A stretch of DNA of 38,718 nt from Kiloniellaceae bacterium (GTDB taxonomy: Bacteria > Pseudomonadota > Alphaproteobacteria > Kiloniellales > J153), in NCBI GenBank assembly GCA_021776055.1, contig JAJFGP010000027.1, positions 1-38,718 on the forward strand. The letters run 5' to 3'. Positions 18,729-27,644 of this stretch are shown piece after piece. Every line of letters begins with the position of its first letter. Positions within the stretch are counted from its first letter, which is position 1. The position numbers were made by a program, and so were the translations under genes. The notes beneath the pieces were generated by a model that worked only from the letters and a program-made list of their open reading frames with translations, was not told the origin of the DNA and ran no database searches.

Positions 18729-19964
18729 ATGCCCGACGAACCCGCGTCACCGGCAAAGCCGGATCGCAGGAAAATTCAAGAAGTCTATGAGAAGGTTGTT
18801 AAAACCTTCGGTCAACGCGCGAATGTGACGGGCATAGATATCGGCTACAAGTACGATGGCGGTGTGCGCACCGACCAAGTCACCGTGCGCATCCACGTGC
18901 GCGAGAAGGTGCCGACGGAGGCCCTTACGGAAGCCGAAACCTTCCCCAAGGAAATCGACGGCGTCGCTATCGATGTCATCCAGGGGCACTATTCACCGTC
19001 GGCCAACGGTATTCTCTCGTTGCTCTCCCGCCGCCACCGGCGCGATCCGATCCAACCAGGCATCAGCGTTTCGCACTCGCTAGTCTCGGCAGGGACTATC
19101 GGCGCCGTCGTCTTCGACCGGGCCACCGGGGCGCCGTGTATCCTCAGCAACTGGCACGTGCTTGCCGGTTCCGTCTTTGCCCAGGTGGGCGATGCGATCT
19201 TGCAACCGGGGCGCTTCGACGGCGGCCGACGCGAGACGGATACCATCGGACACCTAGAGCGGATGCACCTGGGCCGGCGCGGCGATGCGGCTATCGCCGT
19301 GCTCAACGGCGAGCGCCAAATCTCGCGCATCCATGACGATACAACCGTCGAGGTACAGACCGCCCGCCGCGCCGGTCTGGGCGATACGGTGGCCAAGTCC
19401 GGCCGCACCACCGGGGTGACCAACGGCGTCGTGGACGGCATGGGCCGCTACCGGATCACCTATTCCGTCGGCACCCACGAGATCGAGGGGTTTCTTATCC
19501 GCGCGACCACCGATGGCAACCCGGACAATATGGAGATCAGCGGCGCCGGCGATTCCGGTTCCCTGTGGTACGACCCGACAACGCAAGAGGGCCTGGGCCT
19601 GCATTTCGCCGGGGAGTCGGACCCGGCGCCGACAGCGGAATACGCCCTTGCCTGCCACCTGGATGCGGTCCTGGACGAGTTGAATATCTCTCTTGAACCG
19701 GTCGACGTGACGGACGCACCGGCGCCGCAACCCACCCCGCCGGAGCCGCAGCCGGAGCCCAGCGCTCCGTCCCTCCTGGATTTGCTGCGCGGCGCCGGCG
19801 TGACGGAAGAAATGATCAGCAACATCGATTTGCCGGAGATCGGCGACGCGGCCCTGCGCGAACGCGGCGTCCGCATCACCGGCGGCAAGACCGGCCCGGT
19901 GCAGATCGCCATCGACCCACGCCTAGCCCGCGGCGAAATCCGCCTGCTGCTCGATATGGAGTGA
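18729..19964 (+). CDS. NAL1-like trypsin-fold serine protease
   Basis: A 411-residue protein without signal peptide or membrane segment, so probably cytoplasmic. Residues about 30-90 form an N-terminal domain (TGIDIGYKYDGG, VTVRIHVREK, IDVIQG) as in plant NAL1-like proteins. The trypsin-like domain follows (about 110-325) with a complete triad: His143 in LSNWHVLAG, Asp186 in RRGDAAIAVL and Ser276 in GAGDSGSLW. A Pro/Glu-rich linker (about 330-350) connects to a small C-terminal domain ending near 411 (LLDLLRGAGVTEEMISNI, then GGKTGPVQIAI). GGGAGGGAAAGC lies directly upstream of the ATG. It is convergent with the downstream dehydrogenase (15-base gap). Substrates are unknown. Confidence 0.82.
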   Translation: MPDEPASPAKPDRRKIQEVYEKVVKTFGQRANVTGIDIGYKYDGGVRTDQVTVRIHVREKVPTEALTEAETFPKEIDGVAIDVIQGHYSPSANGILSLLSRRHRRDPIQPGISVSHSLVSAGTIGAVVFDRATGAPCILSNWHVLAGSVFAQVGDAILQPGRFDGGRRETDTIGHLERMHLGRRGDAAIAVLNGERQISRIHDDTTVEVQTARRAGLGDTVAKSGRTTGVTNGVVDGMGRYRITYSVGTHEIEGFLIRATTDGNPDNMEISGAGDSGSLWYDPTTQEGLGLHFAGESDPAPTAEYALACHLDAVLDELNISLEPVDVTDAPAPQPTPPEPQPEPSAPSLLDLLRGAGVTEEMISNIDLPEIGDAALRERGVRITGGKTGPVQIAIDPRLARGEIRLLLDME

Positions 19965-19979
19965 GTTCGGCGACCTAGT

Positions 19980-21173
19980 TTAGCTCGCCGCCAATAGCAC
20001 CCGCGCCAGGCCCAGCATCTCGGGTTGCTCGATGGGGCGCAGGGTGGCTTTGCGCATGGGTGCATTCTCTGGCTTCATCGCTTCCGCCGCCAGGCGCTCG
20101 GCATCTTCCGGCTTGAGGCCGCTGTCCACGACATCGATGCGCAAACCCACCTCACGCAAGAATGCGTCGAAAGCCGACGGCAAGGCCGTCGCCAAATCGG
20201 CGTCGCTCTCTCCCTCGACACCGAAGGCGCGGGCCACGTCGGCATGCGGGCCGGGGGCGGCTTCGGCGTTGCCGGGCAAGGCCACCCGCAAGCTCAACCC
20301 CACCGACCGGCCGTGGTGCACGTGCCCGATGGCGCCCAGGGCATGACCCAGGGCGTGCGCGATGGTCGTGCCGCCGGAATCGATGGCCCGGCCGGCCAGC
20401 GCGGCGGCAATAATCATGGCCGAGCGTGCCTCGACGTTTTTCGGCTCGCGCACGGCCGTCGGCAGATATCGGCGGGTCAGCCGGATAGCCGCCAGGGCCG
20501 GCGCATGGGTCTGTGGTTTGGTACGGTGGCTGGTAACCGATTCCATGGCATGAACCAGGGCATCGACCCCGGTCGCCGCGGTTAGGTGCGCGGGCAGGCT
20601 GTAGGTTAGTTCCGGGTCCAGCAAAGCCAGCATGGGACGCAGATCGGCGGCGTCCGTCCACACCTTGGCCCCGCTTTCCGCCGTGAAGACCATGGACTGC
20701 GACATCTCGGCGCCGGTCCCCGCCGTCGTGGGAATGGCAATGATGGGCAAGACCCCATCGCCAAAGGGATCGCTTTGCAGAGCATAGCTTTCCGCCGGAG
20801 CGCTGCCACTCGCCACGCCAGCGGCCATCTTGGCCACATCCACCGCCGAGCCGCCGCCCAGGCCAACAATTATGTCGGCTTTCAGGTCGCGCGCCGCTTG
20901 TGCCGCACCATCGATCTGCGCGGCCAAGGGATCACTGCGTACATCGGTGAAGGTGCGCACGGTCACGCCAGCATCCGCGAGCGACGTTTCCGCGGCCGTG
21001 GTCAACCCGGCGGCGGCAACGCCGGCGTCGGCGACCAGCAGGACACGCGCCGTCGCTCCGGCGCGGGCCACCACCTCGGCCCCCAAGGTCGCAATGCGGC
21101 CTGGACCAAAGGCGACACCTTCTCCCAGAACGGCCAGCTCGGACTCGAACAAATTGTTCATCTCATGCCCCAT
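19980..21173 (-). CDS. Iron-containing alcohol dehydrogenase
   Basis: A 397-residue group III dehydrogenase using NAD(P)H and Fe2+. The nucleotide-binding GLGGGSAVDVAK is at 104-115, and IPTTAGTGAEMS (148-159) is the family segment. The likely iron ligands are Asp204, His208, His273 and His287, in GVDALVHAME and IAHALGHALGAIGHVHHG. The substrate cannot be read from the sequence; candidates include maleylacetate and short alcohols or 4-hydroxybutyrate. The start may instead be the ATG at 21161 (MNNLFES). It is divergent from the enolase-superfamily gene, with about 100 bases between them, which could indicate a shared pathway. Confidence 0.92.
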   Translation of the reverse strand: MGHEMNNLFESELAVLGEGVAFGPGRIATLGAEVVARAGATARVLLVADAGVAAAGLTTAAETSLADAGVTVRTFTDVRSDPLAAQIDGAAQAARDLKADIIVGLGGGSAVDVAKMAAGVASGSAPAESYALQSDPFGDGVLPIIAIPTTAGTGAEMSQSMVFTAESGAKVWTDAADLRPMLALLDPELTYSLPAHLTAATGVDALVHAMESVTSHRTKPQTHAPALAAIRLTRRYLPTAVREPKNVEARSAMIIAAALAGRAIDSGGTTIAHALGHALGAIGHVHHGRSVGLSLRVALPGNAEAAPGPHADVARAFGVEGESDADLATALPSAFDAFLREVGLRIDVVDSGLKPEDAERLAAEAMKPENAPMRKATLRPIEQPEMLGLARVLLAAS

Positions 21174-21272
21174 TTTTCAGTTCGGTCATCCCTAGCACGG
21201 ACCGACCCACGCTGGCGAGATACCTGCGGTTGCGATACGGTCACCGCAGTCATCGCGAGGACCGCACGTGCC

Positions 21273-22382
21273 ATGAAGATCACCCGTATCACCCAGACCC
21301 GGCATCGGATTCCGCTGGACCCGCCATTCCTACCGGCGTGGGATACGCGTCCCCGGACGCATTTCGATGTGGACCTGGTGCGCGTCGAAACGGACGACGG
21401 TTTGGTCGGTGTCGGCTCCGGTGACGCCATGCCCGGTTTCGCTGGGAACGAGGACCTCTTCGTCGGCCACGACCCGCGCGATCTGGAGCGCCACTTCCGC
21501 ATCATTGAGAACCTGTCGTTTCACTACGGCCGCTGTTGGCCTTTGGACGTGGCGATGTGGGATTTGGCCGGGCAGATTGCCGGGCAACCGGTTTGGCGCT
21601 TGTTGGGCGGGCAAATTGGACGCGTGCATACCTACGCCTCATCCGGCTCGCTGCGCGCCCCGGCCGAGCTTGTTGAGTTAGCGAGCCAAGTCGCGGAAGC
21701 CGGGTTCCCGGCCATGAAGATCCGCTTCCAACGGCCCGACTGGCGTGACGACGTGGCGGCGCTAGCGGCCGTGCGCACGGCGGTTGGCGATAAACTCGAA
21801 CTCATGGTGGATTGCAATCAGGGCTGGCGCATGCCCTGGGATGCGGCGGAGCCGTGGGGATTGAAAGAAGCACTCGCGGTAGCACGGCACCTGGAAGAGC
21901 TCGATGTCTACTGGATGGAGGAGCCGCTGCATCGCGGCGCCTACGACGACATGGTTGCGTTGCGCGCCGCCACCGACGTGCGCATCGCCGGCGGCGAGAT
22001 GACCCGAGAATTACACGAACTGCGCGAGCTGGTGACCCGCGGCTGTCTGGATGTTTTGCAAACCGATGCGGTGGTGACCGGTGGCATTACCGGTTTGTCC
22101 CGCATCGCCAAATTGGCGAAGGCGCACGACGTTGCCTTCACGCCGCACACTTGGGGCAACGGTATTGGCCTGCTGGCGAACGCGCAACTGACAGCGGGGG
22201 TCGCCAGCTCACTCTATCTGGAGTTTCCGTTCGACCCGCCGGGCTGGACGGTGGACCGGCGCGACTTCCCGTTGCGCGCGCCCATCGCCACCGATGGCGA
22301 CGGCTGGATCACCCTGGGCGAGGCGCCCGGGCTGGGACTGGAGTTGGATGAAGACCGGCTGGCGAAGACACGGATCGCCTAA
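21273..22382 (+). CDS. Mandelate racemase/muconate lactonizing enzyme family protein (enolase superfamily)
   Basis: A 369-residue enzyme with an N-terminal capping domain and a C-terminal barrel. Candidate catalytic residues are Lys149 and Arg151 in a K-x-R motif, metal ligands Asp180 (MVDCNQGW), Glu216 or Glu217 (WMEEP) and Glu242 (AGGE), Asp265 and His292 (FTPHTWGN). A K-x-R plus His-Asp pair fits acid sugar dehydratases or racemases of the mandelate racemase group, but the substrate is not evident. I chose the ATG at 21273, where the family's first strand begins. The long open frame upstream, to 20775, is antisense to the alcohol dehydrogenase. The 3' end overlaps the next gene. Confidence 0.92.
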   Translation: MKITRITQTRHRIPLDPPFLPAWDTRPRTHFDVDLVRVETDDGLVGVGSGDAMPGFAGNEDLFVGHDPRDLERHFRIIENLSFHYGRCWPLDVAMWDLAGQIAGQPVWRLLGGQIGRVHTYASSGSLRAPAELVELASQVAEAGFPAMKIRFQRPDWRDDVAALAAVRTAVGDKLELMVDCNQGWRMPWDAAEPWGLKEALAVARHLEELDVYWMEEPLHRGAYDDMVALRAATDVRIAGGEMTRELHELRELVTRGCLDVLQTDAVVTGGITGLSRIAKLAKAHDVAFTPHTWGNGIGLLANAQLTAGVASSLYLEFPFDPPGWTVDRRDFPLRAPIATDGDGWITLGEAPGLGLELDEDRLAKTRIA

Positions 22383-23850
22383 AGCAGACGGCCCCGCCCA
22401 GGCCTCATCGACAGTCGGTATTCCGGGTGCGCGGGTGGCCGGCATCGGCTTGGTGTTGGTGCTTCTGGCGGCCGCGCTGGGCATCGGGTCCCCGGCGCTC
22501 GCCCATACGGCGGAACGGGCCTTCGTGCTCCTTATGCCGACTGATTTCTACATCGCCGGCGGAGTCCTGGTCGTTGCCCTCTCCTTCCTCCTGATCGCCG
22601 CGGTTCCCGCGGCCAACCTCCGCGCGGTGGACGCTATCGGGCGCCCCCTCGGCAGCTTCCCAGAGGCTCTCGGCACGGCCACGAGCCTCGTCGGTTTCCT
22701 GGTCATGGTCTGGCTCATCTTCGCCGGATACCTCGGCACCCAGGATCCGCTGGCCAATCCGCTGCCCCTGGTAGTCTGGACCCTCTTCTGGGTCGGGCTG
22801 GTCGTGGCCCACGTCCTATTCGGCAATCTCTGGTCGGCTCTCAATCCCTGGCGCGGCGTCCACGCGGTGCTGTCGAAGGTGCCGGGCTTGCGGAACCGCC
22901 TGGCGCAGCCACCGCTATACTACCCAAAGCGGCTCGGCTACTGGCCGGCAGTTGCCTCGTTCTTAGCCTTCGCCTGGTTCGAACTGATCTACCCCGCGCC
23001 GCAAAACCCCGCGATCCTGGCCGAGGCCGTCGGTCTCTATTTCGCGCTCAACCTGATCGCCACGCTGCTGTTCGGGCCGGCCGCGTGGCTACGCTATGGC
23101 GAGGCCTTCTCGGTCTTCTTCCGCATGGTCGCGTGGCTATCACCGCTGAACGGCCGGCCCGGAAGCAGTATCGTCGCGACCGTTCCCACGTTGGGCCTCC
23201 TTCACGTCCGGCCGCTGCCCCTCGGCGGCATGGCCTTCGTGCTGTTGGCTTTGAGCTCGGTCTCCTTCGACGGGCTGTCGAAGACCTACTGGTGGCTCGC
23301 CCTCATCGGGGTCAATCCGCTCGAATTCCCCGGCCGCTCGGCGGTCGTATTGCCCAATACATTGGGCCTACTCGCTGCCTTCGCCGCCCTGTTGGGCTGC
23401 TACGTAACCGCTGTCTGGCTGGGCCTCAGGTTGAGTGGCGAGCGTGCGGGCTTGTCCGAAAGGCTCGGCGGTTATGTGGTCTCCATCGTCCCGATCGCGC
23501 TGGGTTACCACATCGCGCATTACCTAACCGTCTTCCTGGTCGACGCCCAGTATGCCGCGATTGCCCTATCTGATCCGTTCGGCCTGGGCTGGGATTTGTT
23601 CGGGTTGAGTCACGCGCACGTCACGACGTCCTTCCTGACCAACTTCGGCCCGGTCCGGCTGATCTGGTTTAGCCAGGTCACCGTGATCGTCCTCGCCCAC
23701 GTGGCCGCCGTGTGCGTCGCCCATTTCATCGCCATCCGCCAGGCCAGCCGGCGCCGGGATGCCATCGTGAGTCAGGTTCCCCTAACCATCCTGATGGTCG
23801 GTTACACGCAATTCGGATTGTGGCTGCTGTCGACCGCCACCGCCGGCTAG
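22348..23850 (+). CDS. Polytopic membrane protein, fenitrothion hydrolase (FedB)-like
   Basis: A hydrophobic protein of about 500 residues. It begins with a signal-like helix ending GSPALA, with predicted cleavage before HTAERAFVLLMP, and continues with about ten further membrane helices. Recognisable loops are VLFGNLWSALNPWRG, PLYYPKRLGYWPAV and GYHIAHYLTVFLVDAQ, with several His residues near helix ends. The pattern reminds me of proteins annotated as fenitrothion hydrolase, a label from one insecticide-degrading isolate; the natural role is unknown. The start is uncertain. The ATG at 22348 has GGAG close upstream and overlaps the enolase gene by 35 bases; a GTG at 22435 would remove the leading hydrophilic residues. 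The overlap suggests co-transcription. Confidence 0.7.
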   Translation: MKTGWRRHGSPKADGPAQASSTVGIPGARVAGIGLVLVLLAAALGIGSPALAHTAERAFVLLMPTDFYIAGGVLVVALSFLLIAAVPAANLRAVDAIGRPLGSFPEALGTATSLVGFLVMVWLIFAGYLGTQDPLANPLPLVVWTLFWVGLVVAHVLFGNLWSALNPWRGVHAVLSKVPGLRNRLAQPPLYYPKRLGYWPAVASFLAFAWFELIYPAPQNPAILAEAVGLYFALNLIATLLFGPAAWLRYGEAFSVFFRMVAWLSPLNGRPGSSIVATVPTLGLLHVRPLPLGGMAFVLLALSSVSFDGLSKTYWWLALIGVNPLEFPGRSAVVLPNTLGLLAAFAALLGCYVTAVWLGLRLSGERAGLSERLGGYVVSIVPIALGYHIAHYLTVFLVDAQYAAIALSDPFGLGWDLFGLSHAHVTTSFLTNFGPVRLIWFSQVTVIVLAHVAAVCVAHFIAIRQASRRRDAIVSQVPLTILMVGYTQFGLWLLSTATAG

Positions 23851-23871
23851 AAAAAACGCGCGTCGGCTAAA

Positions 23872-24342
23872 TTAGGCCGCCGTGGTCAGGCGCGAGCTTC
23901 CGGCTTGTGGAGACGACCAGAACTGCTGCAAGCGGCGCAGGGTCGCGTTCGCCTCGTCCAGGGTGGCCTGGCTGAACTGAGCGCCACCAAGCTTGCCGGC
24001 GTGCTCGTCGAACAGTTTGCTCAAGGCGTGGAAGATTTCGACGCCTTTCTCCGATGCGCGGACATGGAACGAGCGCCGATCGTGCGGCGAGCGCTCCTGC
24101 ACCAGATAGCCGTGCTCGACCATCTTCTTGACGTTGTACGAGACGTTGGAGCCCAGGTAGTAGCCGCGCTGGGTCAGCTCGCCCACCGAAAACTCCTCCT
24201 CGCCGATATTGAAGAGGATGAGCGCCTGCACGTTGTTCAAATCGCGCACGCTACGCTGCTCCAGCTCCGCCTTTACCACTTCCAGGCATTGCCGGTGCAA
24301 TCGTTCCACCAGGGAAATCGTCTCGAGATAGGCAGCCTTCAC
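23872..24342 (-). CDS. ldtR: MarR-family regulator, LdtR-like
   Basis: A 156-residue winged-helix protein. The recognition region reads NNVQALILFNIGEEEFSVGEL, then RGYYLGSNVSYNVKKMVEHGYL, then the wing ERSPHDRRSFHVRASEKG. The GYYLGSNVSYN segment is typical of the LdtR group of alphaproteobacteria, where LdtR controls an L,D-transpeptidase gene and osmotic tolerance. No L,D-transpeptidase gene is next to it here. Its upstream region (24343-24491) contains a perfect 9-bp palindrome arm pair that could be its operator. It is convergent with the membrane protein gene. Confidence 0.88.
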   Translation of the reverse strand: MKAAYLETISLVERLHRQCLEVVKAELEQRSVRDLNNVQALILFNIGEEEFSVGELTQRGYYLGSNVSYNVKKMVEHGYLVQERSPHDRRSFHVRASEKGVEIFHALSKLFDEHAGKLGGAQFSQATLDEANATLRRLQQFWSSPQAGSSRLTTAA

Positions 24343-24405
24343 GGTATCCTCGCCTCGTAATCAGGAGTTCAGGGCCGGGTTGTTTGGCAAGGATTTTAGG
24401 GAAGA

Positions 24406-24430
24406 TCCGGTTAAAGATGCCTTAACCGGA
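24406..24430. promoter_or_regulatory. Palindrome upstream of ldtR, candidate operator
   Basis: TCCGGTTAA (24406-24414) and its exact reverse complement TTAACCGGA (24422-24430) flank seven bases, about 65 bases before the ldtR start. No T-run follows, so it is not a terminator for the upstream valine operon. Autoregulation by the MarR-type protein is a reasonable inference. A second, C/G-only hairpin (24455-24459 with 24464-24468) lies nearer the valine operon end. Confidence 0.45.
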
Positions 24431-24491
24431 GCCGGAAACCTGTGGGAAACCATGCCCCCATCAGGGGGGAATTAGGAACAAATTCCGTGCT

Positions 24492-25379
24492 TTACCGGCC
24501 TTGCAGCATCTTGATGATCGCCGAATAGTCCAGGCCGCCATGCCCGGCGTCCACAAACTGCGCATAAAGGGCCGCCGCCTGGGCCCCCAGGGGCGTAGCC
24601 GCATCGGCCTGGACCGCCGCCTCCTGCGAGAGCTTCAGGTCCTTGAGCATCATGGCAGCGGCAAAGCCCGGCTTGTAGTCCCGATTGGCCGCCGAGGCCT
24701 CGATAATGCCGGGAACCGGCAGATGGTTCAGCATGGCCCAGCACGAGCCGGAAGCCTTGGAACTGATATCGAACAGCTTTTGCGCATCCAGGCCCAGCTT
24801 CTCTCCCAGGGTAAAGGCCTCGGAGATGCCGATCATGGTGATGCCCAGGATCATGTTGTTGCAGACCTTCGCCACCTGGCCATTGCCCGGTCCGCCGGCA
24901 TGTACGATGTTCCGGCCCATGCCCTCGAAGATAGGTTTGCCACGGGCAAAGGCGGCATCCGAGCCGCCGACCATGAAGGTCAGGGTCCCCGCCGAGGCCC
25001 CGGCGACCCCGCCGGAGACCGGCGCATCCAGCATGTCGACCCCGGCTTTCGCCGCCGCTTCGTGCACCGTTCGGGCGCTGCCCACATCGATGGTCGAGCT
25101 ATCGATTGCGAGTGTCCCTTTCGTCGCCACCGCAAGCACGCCATCCTCACCGGTATAGACCTGACGCACGTGTTCGCCGGCCGGCAACATGGTGATGACC
25201 ACATCCACGTCGCGCGCCGCCTCGGCGATGCTGGCCACGGCCGTGACACCGGCCGCCTCGGCGGCTTTGACCGAAGCCGGCACCAGGTCGAAACCTTTGA
25301 CGCTGTGCCCTGCCTTGACCAGGTTGCCCGCCATGGGCCCGCCCATGTTGCCGAGCCCGATGAAGCCGATCTTTGCCAT
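24492..25379 (-). CDS. mmsB: 3-hydroxyisobutyrate dehydrogenase
   Basis: MmsB oxidises 3-hydroxyisobutyrate to methylmalonate semialdehyde with NAD+, late in valine breakdown. The 295 residues start MAKIGFIGLGNMGGPMAGNL (Rossmann loop). The family substrate motif is DAPVSGGVAGASAGTL, and the catalytic Lys is in GNGQVAKVCNNM. KASGSCWAMLN and NRDYKPGFAAAMMLKDL are typical of true 3-hydroxyisobutyrate dehydrogenases rather than tartronate semialdehyde reductases. I chose the ATG at 25379, with GAGG 6 bases upstream. It lies 18 bases after the hydrolase gene, so it is the third gene of the valine operon. Confidence 0.95.
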   Translation of the reverse strand: MAKIGFIGLGNMGGPMAGNLVKAGHSVKGFDLVPASVKAAEAAGVTAVASIAEAARDVDVVITMLPAGEHVRQVYTGEDGVLAVATKGTLAIDSSTIDVGSARTVHEAAAKAGVDMLDAPVSGGVAGASAGTLTFMVGGSDAAFARGKPIFEGMGRNIVHAGGPGNGQVAKVCNNMILGITMIGISEAFTLGEKLGLDAQKLFDISSKASGSCWAMLNHLPVPGIIEASAANRDYKPGFAAAMMLKDLKLSQEAAVQADAATPLGAQAAALYAQFVDAGHGGLDYSAIIKMLQGR

Positions 25380-25397
25380 CGCTGCCTCGCTTCCCAT

Positions 25398-26429
25398 TCA
25401 ATCGAACGTTAAATCACCGCCGGGTGGTGGCGCGAAATGCGCCGCCACCAGTTCCGCGCTGACATCCGTCAGGTTCGCCGGCTGCCAGTCCGGCGCGTTG
25501 TCCTTGTCGATCACCGCGGCACGGATGCCTTCATATGAATCATGACGCGCCAGGCAGGCCTGGCTCAAGCGAAATTCCATACTCATGGACCCGTCGAAAT
25601 CCAGCTTAGCGCCACGGCGCAACTCTTCGACCGTTATCTTCAGGCTGGTTGGCGAAGCCGCGCGCAGGGCCTTGAGCGCAGTGGTTGCCCACTCGCCGCC
25701 TTCGTCCTGCAAGGTACCGATAATGCCCTCAACTGTCGCGCCGGCGAAGCAGCGATCGATGGCGGCCCGGTGCTCGGCCAGCGGGGCCGGGCCTGGATCG
25801 CCGGTGAAGCCGGCCAGCGTCACATCCCCACCCGCAAAAGCCTCCTCCAGTTCAGGCAAGCGCGCGCTGTCTACATAGTGAGTGGCCACACCGGCATAGA
25901 GTGCGTCGGCTGCCCTAAGACGCGCGCCCGTTAAACCCAGATAGAGCCCCAACTTGCCCTCTAGTCGCGGCAGAAAATGCGAGGCCCCCACATCGGGAAA
26001 CAACCCAATGCGAGTCTCCGGCATGGCGAAGAGCGTGCGTTCGGTCGCCACCCGGTGGCTGCCGTGCACGGACACACCGACCCCGCCGCCCATGGTGATG
26101 CCGTCGATTAGAGCCACATACGGCTTGGCAAAGACCTTGATGCGCCGGTTCAGGCGGTACTCGGCCCGAAAGAAATCCCGGGTCAGCGGATCGCCGTCCT
26201 TGCCCGCCTGCCAAATGGCGCGCACGTCGCCACCGGCGCAAAAGGCCCGCTCCCCCGTCCCACGCACCACGACGGCGTCAACTGCCGGATCGGTTGCCCA
26301 AGCAGCCAAGCGCGCATCCATCGCCTCGATCATGGCCAGGGTCAGCGCGTTCAGTGCCTGCGGCCGGTTCAGGGTGACAAAGCCGGCACGGCCGCGCACC
26401 TCGAACTGGATGTCAACGTCTGTACTCAT
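25398..26429 (-). CDS. 3-hydroxyisobutyryl-CoA hydrolase (enoyl-CoA hydratase family)
   Basis: The 343-residue enzyme frees 3-hydroxyisobutyrate from its CoA ester in valine breakdown. It has the crotonase fold: [14 protein letters not shown], the oxyanion-hole region [12 protein letters not shown] and [15 protein letters not shown]. The segment [23 protein letters not shown], with its acidic catalytic residues, is diagnostic of the hydrolase rather than ordinary enoyl-CoA hydratase, as is the longer C-terminal part. The ATG at 26429 overlaps the stop of the upstream dehydrogenase by four bases. About 125 more in-frame codons upstream are antisense or off-frame to that gene and were discarded. 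Confidence 0.94.
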   Translation of the reverse strand: MSTDVDIQFEVRGRAGFVTLNRPQALNALTLAMIEAMDARLAAWATDPAVDAVVVRGTGERAFCAGGDVRAIWQAGKDGDPLTRDFFRAEYRLNRRIKVFAKPYVALIDGITMGGGVGVSVHGSHRVATERTLFAMPETRIGLFPDVGASHFLPRLEGKLGLYLGLTGARLRAADALYAGVATHYVDSARLPELEEAFAGGDVTLAGFTGDPGPAPLAEHRAAIDRCFAGATVEGIIGTLQDEGGEWATTALKALRAASPTSLKITVEELRRGAKLDFDGSMSMEFRLSQACLARHDSYEGIRAAVIDKDNAPDWQPANLTDVSAELVAAHFAPPPGGDLTFD

Positions 26430-27565
26430 TCGGCAAGCAGCCGGCGGGCGATGATGACGCGCATGATTTCGTTCGTGCCTTCCAATATCTGGTGAACCCG
26501 CACGTCGCGCAGGAAGCGCTCGATGGGGAAGTCGCGCAGGTAGCCGTAGCCACCGTGAATTTGCAGCGCCTGATTGCACACCGCGAAACCCACGTCGGTG
26601 GCGAAGCGCTTGGCCATGGCGCAAAGCTGTGTCGCCTCCGGGTCGCCGTCGTCCAGCGCCTGGGCGGCGCGGTGGACCATCAGGCGGGCCGCCGCTAGCT
26701 CCGTTGCCATGTCCGCCAGCTTGAATTGCAGGGCCTGAAATTCCGCCAGCCGTTTGCCGAACTGGCGGCGGTCGAGCATATGCGCGCGGCTGGCCTCCAG
26801 GCACGCACGCGCCGCCCCGATGGAGCAGGCCGAGATATTGATACGCCCGCCGTCCAGGCCCATCATGGCGATCTTGAAGCCGTCCCCTTCCGCCCCCAGG
26901 CGGTTGGCCACGGGCACGCGCGCATCCGCGAAATTCAGCATCGCCGTTGGCTGGCTATTCCAGCCAAGCTTGCGTTCCTGCTTGCCGAAAGACAGGCCGG
27001 GCGTGTCCTTGGGCACCACCAGGGTCGAGATACCCTTGGCCCCGTCGCCGCCAGTCCGGCACATGACCACATAGACATCGCTGCGCCCGGCGCCCGAAAT
27101 GAAGGCCTTTGAGCCGTTCAGCACATAGTCGTCGCCGTCCCGCACGGCACGGGTGGCCAGCGCCGCTGCGTCCGATCCGGCCCCCGGCTCGGTCAGGCAA
27201 TAGCTGGCGAAATGCTGCATGGAGGTGAGCGGCGGCAAGAACCGCTGGCGCTGCTCCTCATTGCCGAAGCGGTCGATCATCCAGGCCGCCATGGTGTGGA
27301 TCGAGATATAGGCCGCCGTCGAGGTGCATCCGGCCGCCAGTTCCTCGAACACAATGGCCGCATCCAGGCGCGTCAGCCCGGCACCGCCCACATCGTCACG
27401 AATATAGATGCCGGCAAAGCCGAGCCCGGCCGCCTGGCGAAGCGCATCTTCGGGAAAGATTTTGTCCTCGTCCCACCTGCCCGCATGCGGCGCCATCTCA
27501 TTGACAGCAAAATCCCGCGCCGCGTCACGAAAGGCGCGCTGATCGTCGCTGAGATTGAAATCCAT
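26426..27565 (-). CDS. Acyl-CoA dehydrogenase, probable isobutyryl-CoA dehydrogenase
   Basis: A 379-residue FAD-dependent dehydrogenase. The substrate/FAD motif is [15 protein letters not shown], the arginine segment is [21 protein letters not shown], and the C-terminal catalytic region is [20 protein letters not shown]. Being the first gene of an operon with 3-hydroxyisobutyryl-CoA hydrolase and 3-hydroxyisobutyrate dehydrogenase, it is most likely the isobutyryl-CoA dehydrogenase of valine catabolism; the sequence alone leaves 2-methylbutyryl-CoA possible. It starts [20 protein letters not shown], the standard opening. The next step enzyme, methylmalonate semialdehyde dehydrogenase, is not in this window. 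Confidence 0.93.
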   Translation of the reverse strand: MDFNLSDDQRAFRDAARDFAVNEMAPHAGRWDEDKIFPEDALRQAAGLGFAGIYIRDDVGGAGLTRLDAAIVFEELAAGCTSTAAYISIHTMAAWMIDRFGNEEQRQRFLPPLTSMQHFASYCLTEPGAGSDAAALATRAVRDGDDYVLNGSKAFISGAGRSDVYVVMCRTGGDGAKGISTLVVPKDTPGLSFGKQERKLGWNSQPTAMLNFADARVPVANRLGAEGDGFKIAMMGLDGGRINISACSIGAARACLEASRAHMLDRRQFGKRLAEFQALQFKLADMATELAAARLMVHRAAQALDDGDPEATQLCAMAKRFATDVGFAVCNQALQIHGGYGYLRDFPIERFLRDVRVHQILEGTNEIMRVIIARRLLAE

Positions 27566-27644
27566 GGGAACCCGCCACTCGCCGGAAATGCGGGCGCGAT
27601 GATACCTCCGGTCAACCGCCTGTCAATGCAGCGCGTCCATCCAG

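Noticed and set aside
20775-21272. N-terminal extension of the enolase-superfamily frame
   Set aside because: The extra 166 codons run antisense through the iron alcohol dehydrogenase. The family start is the ATG at 21273.
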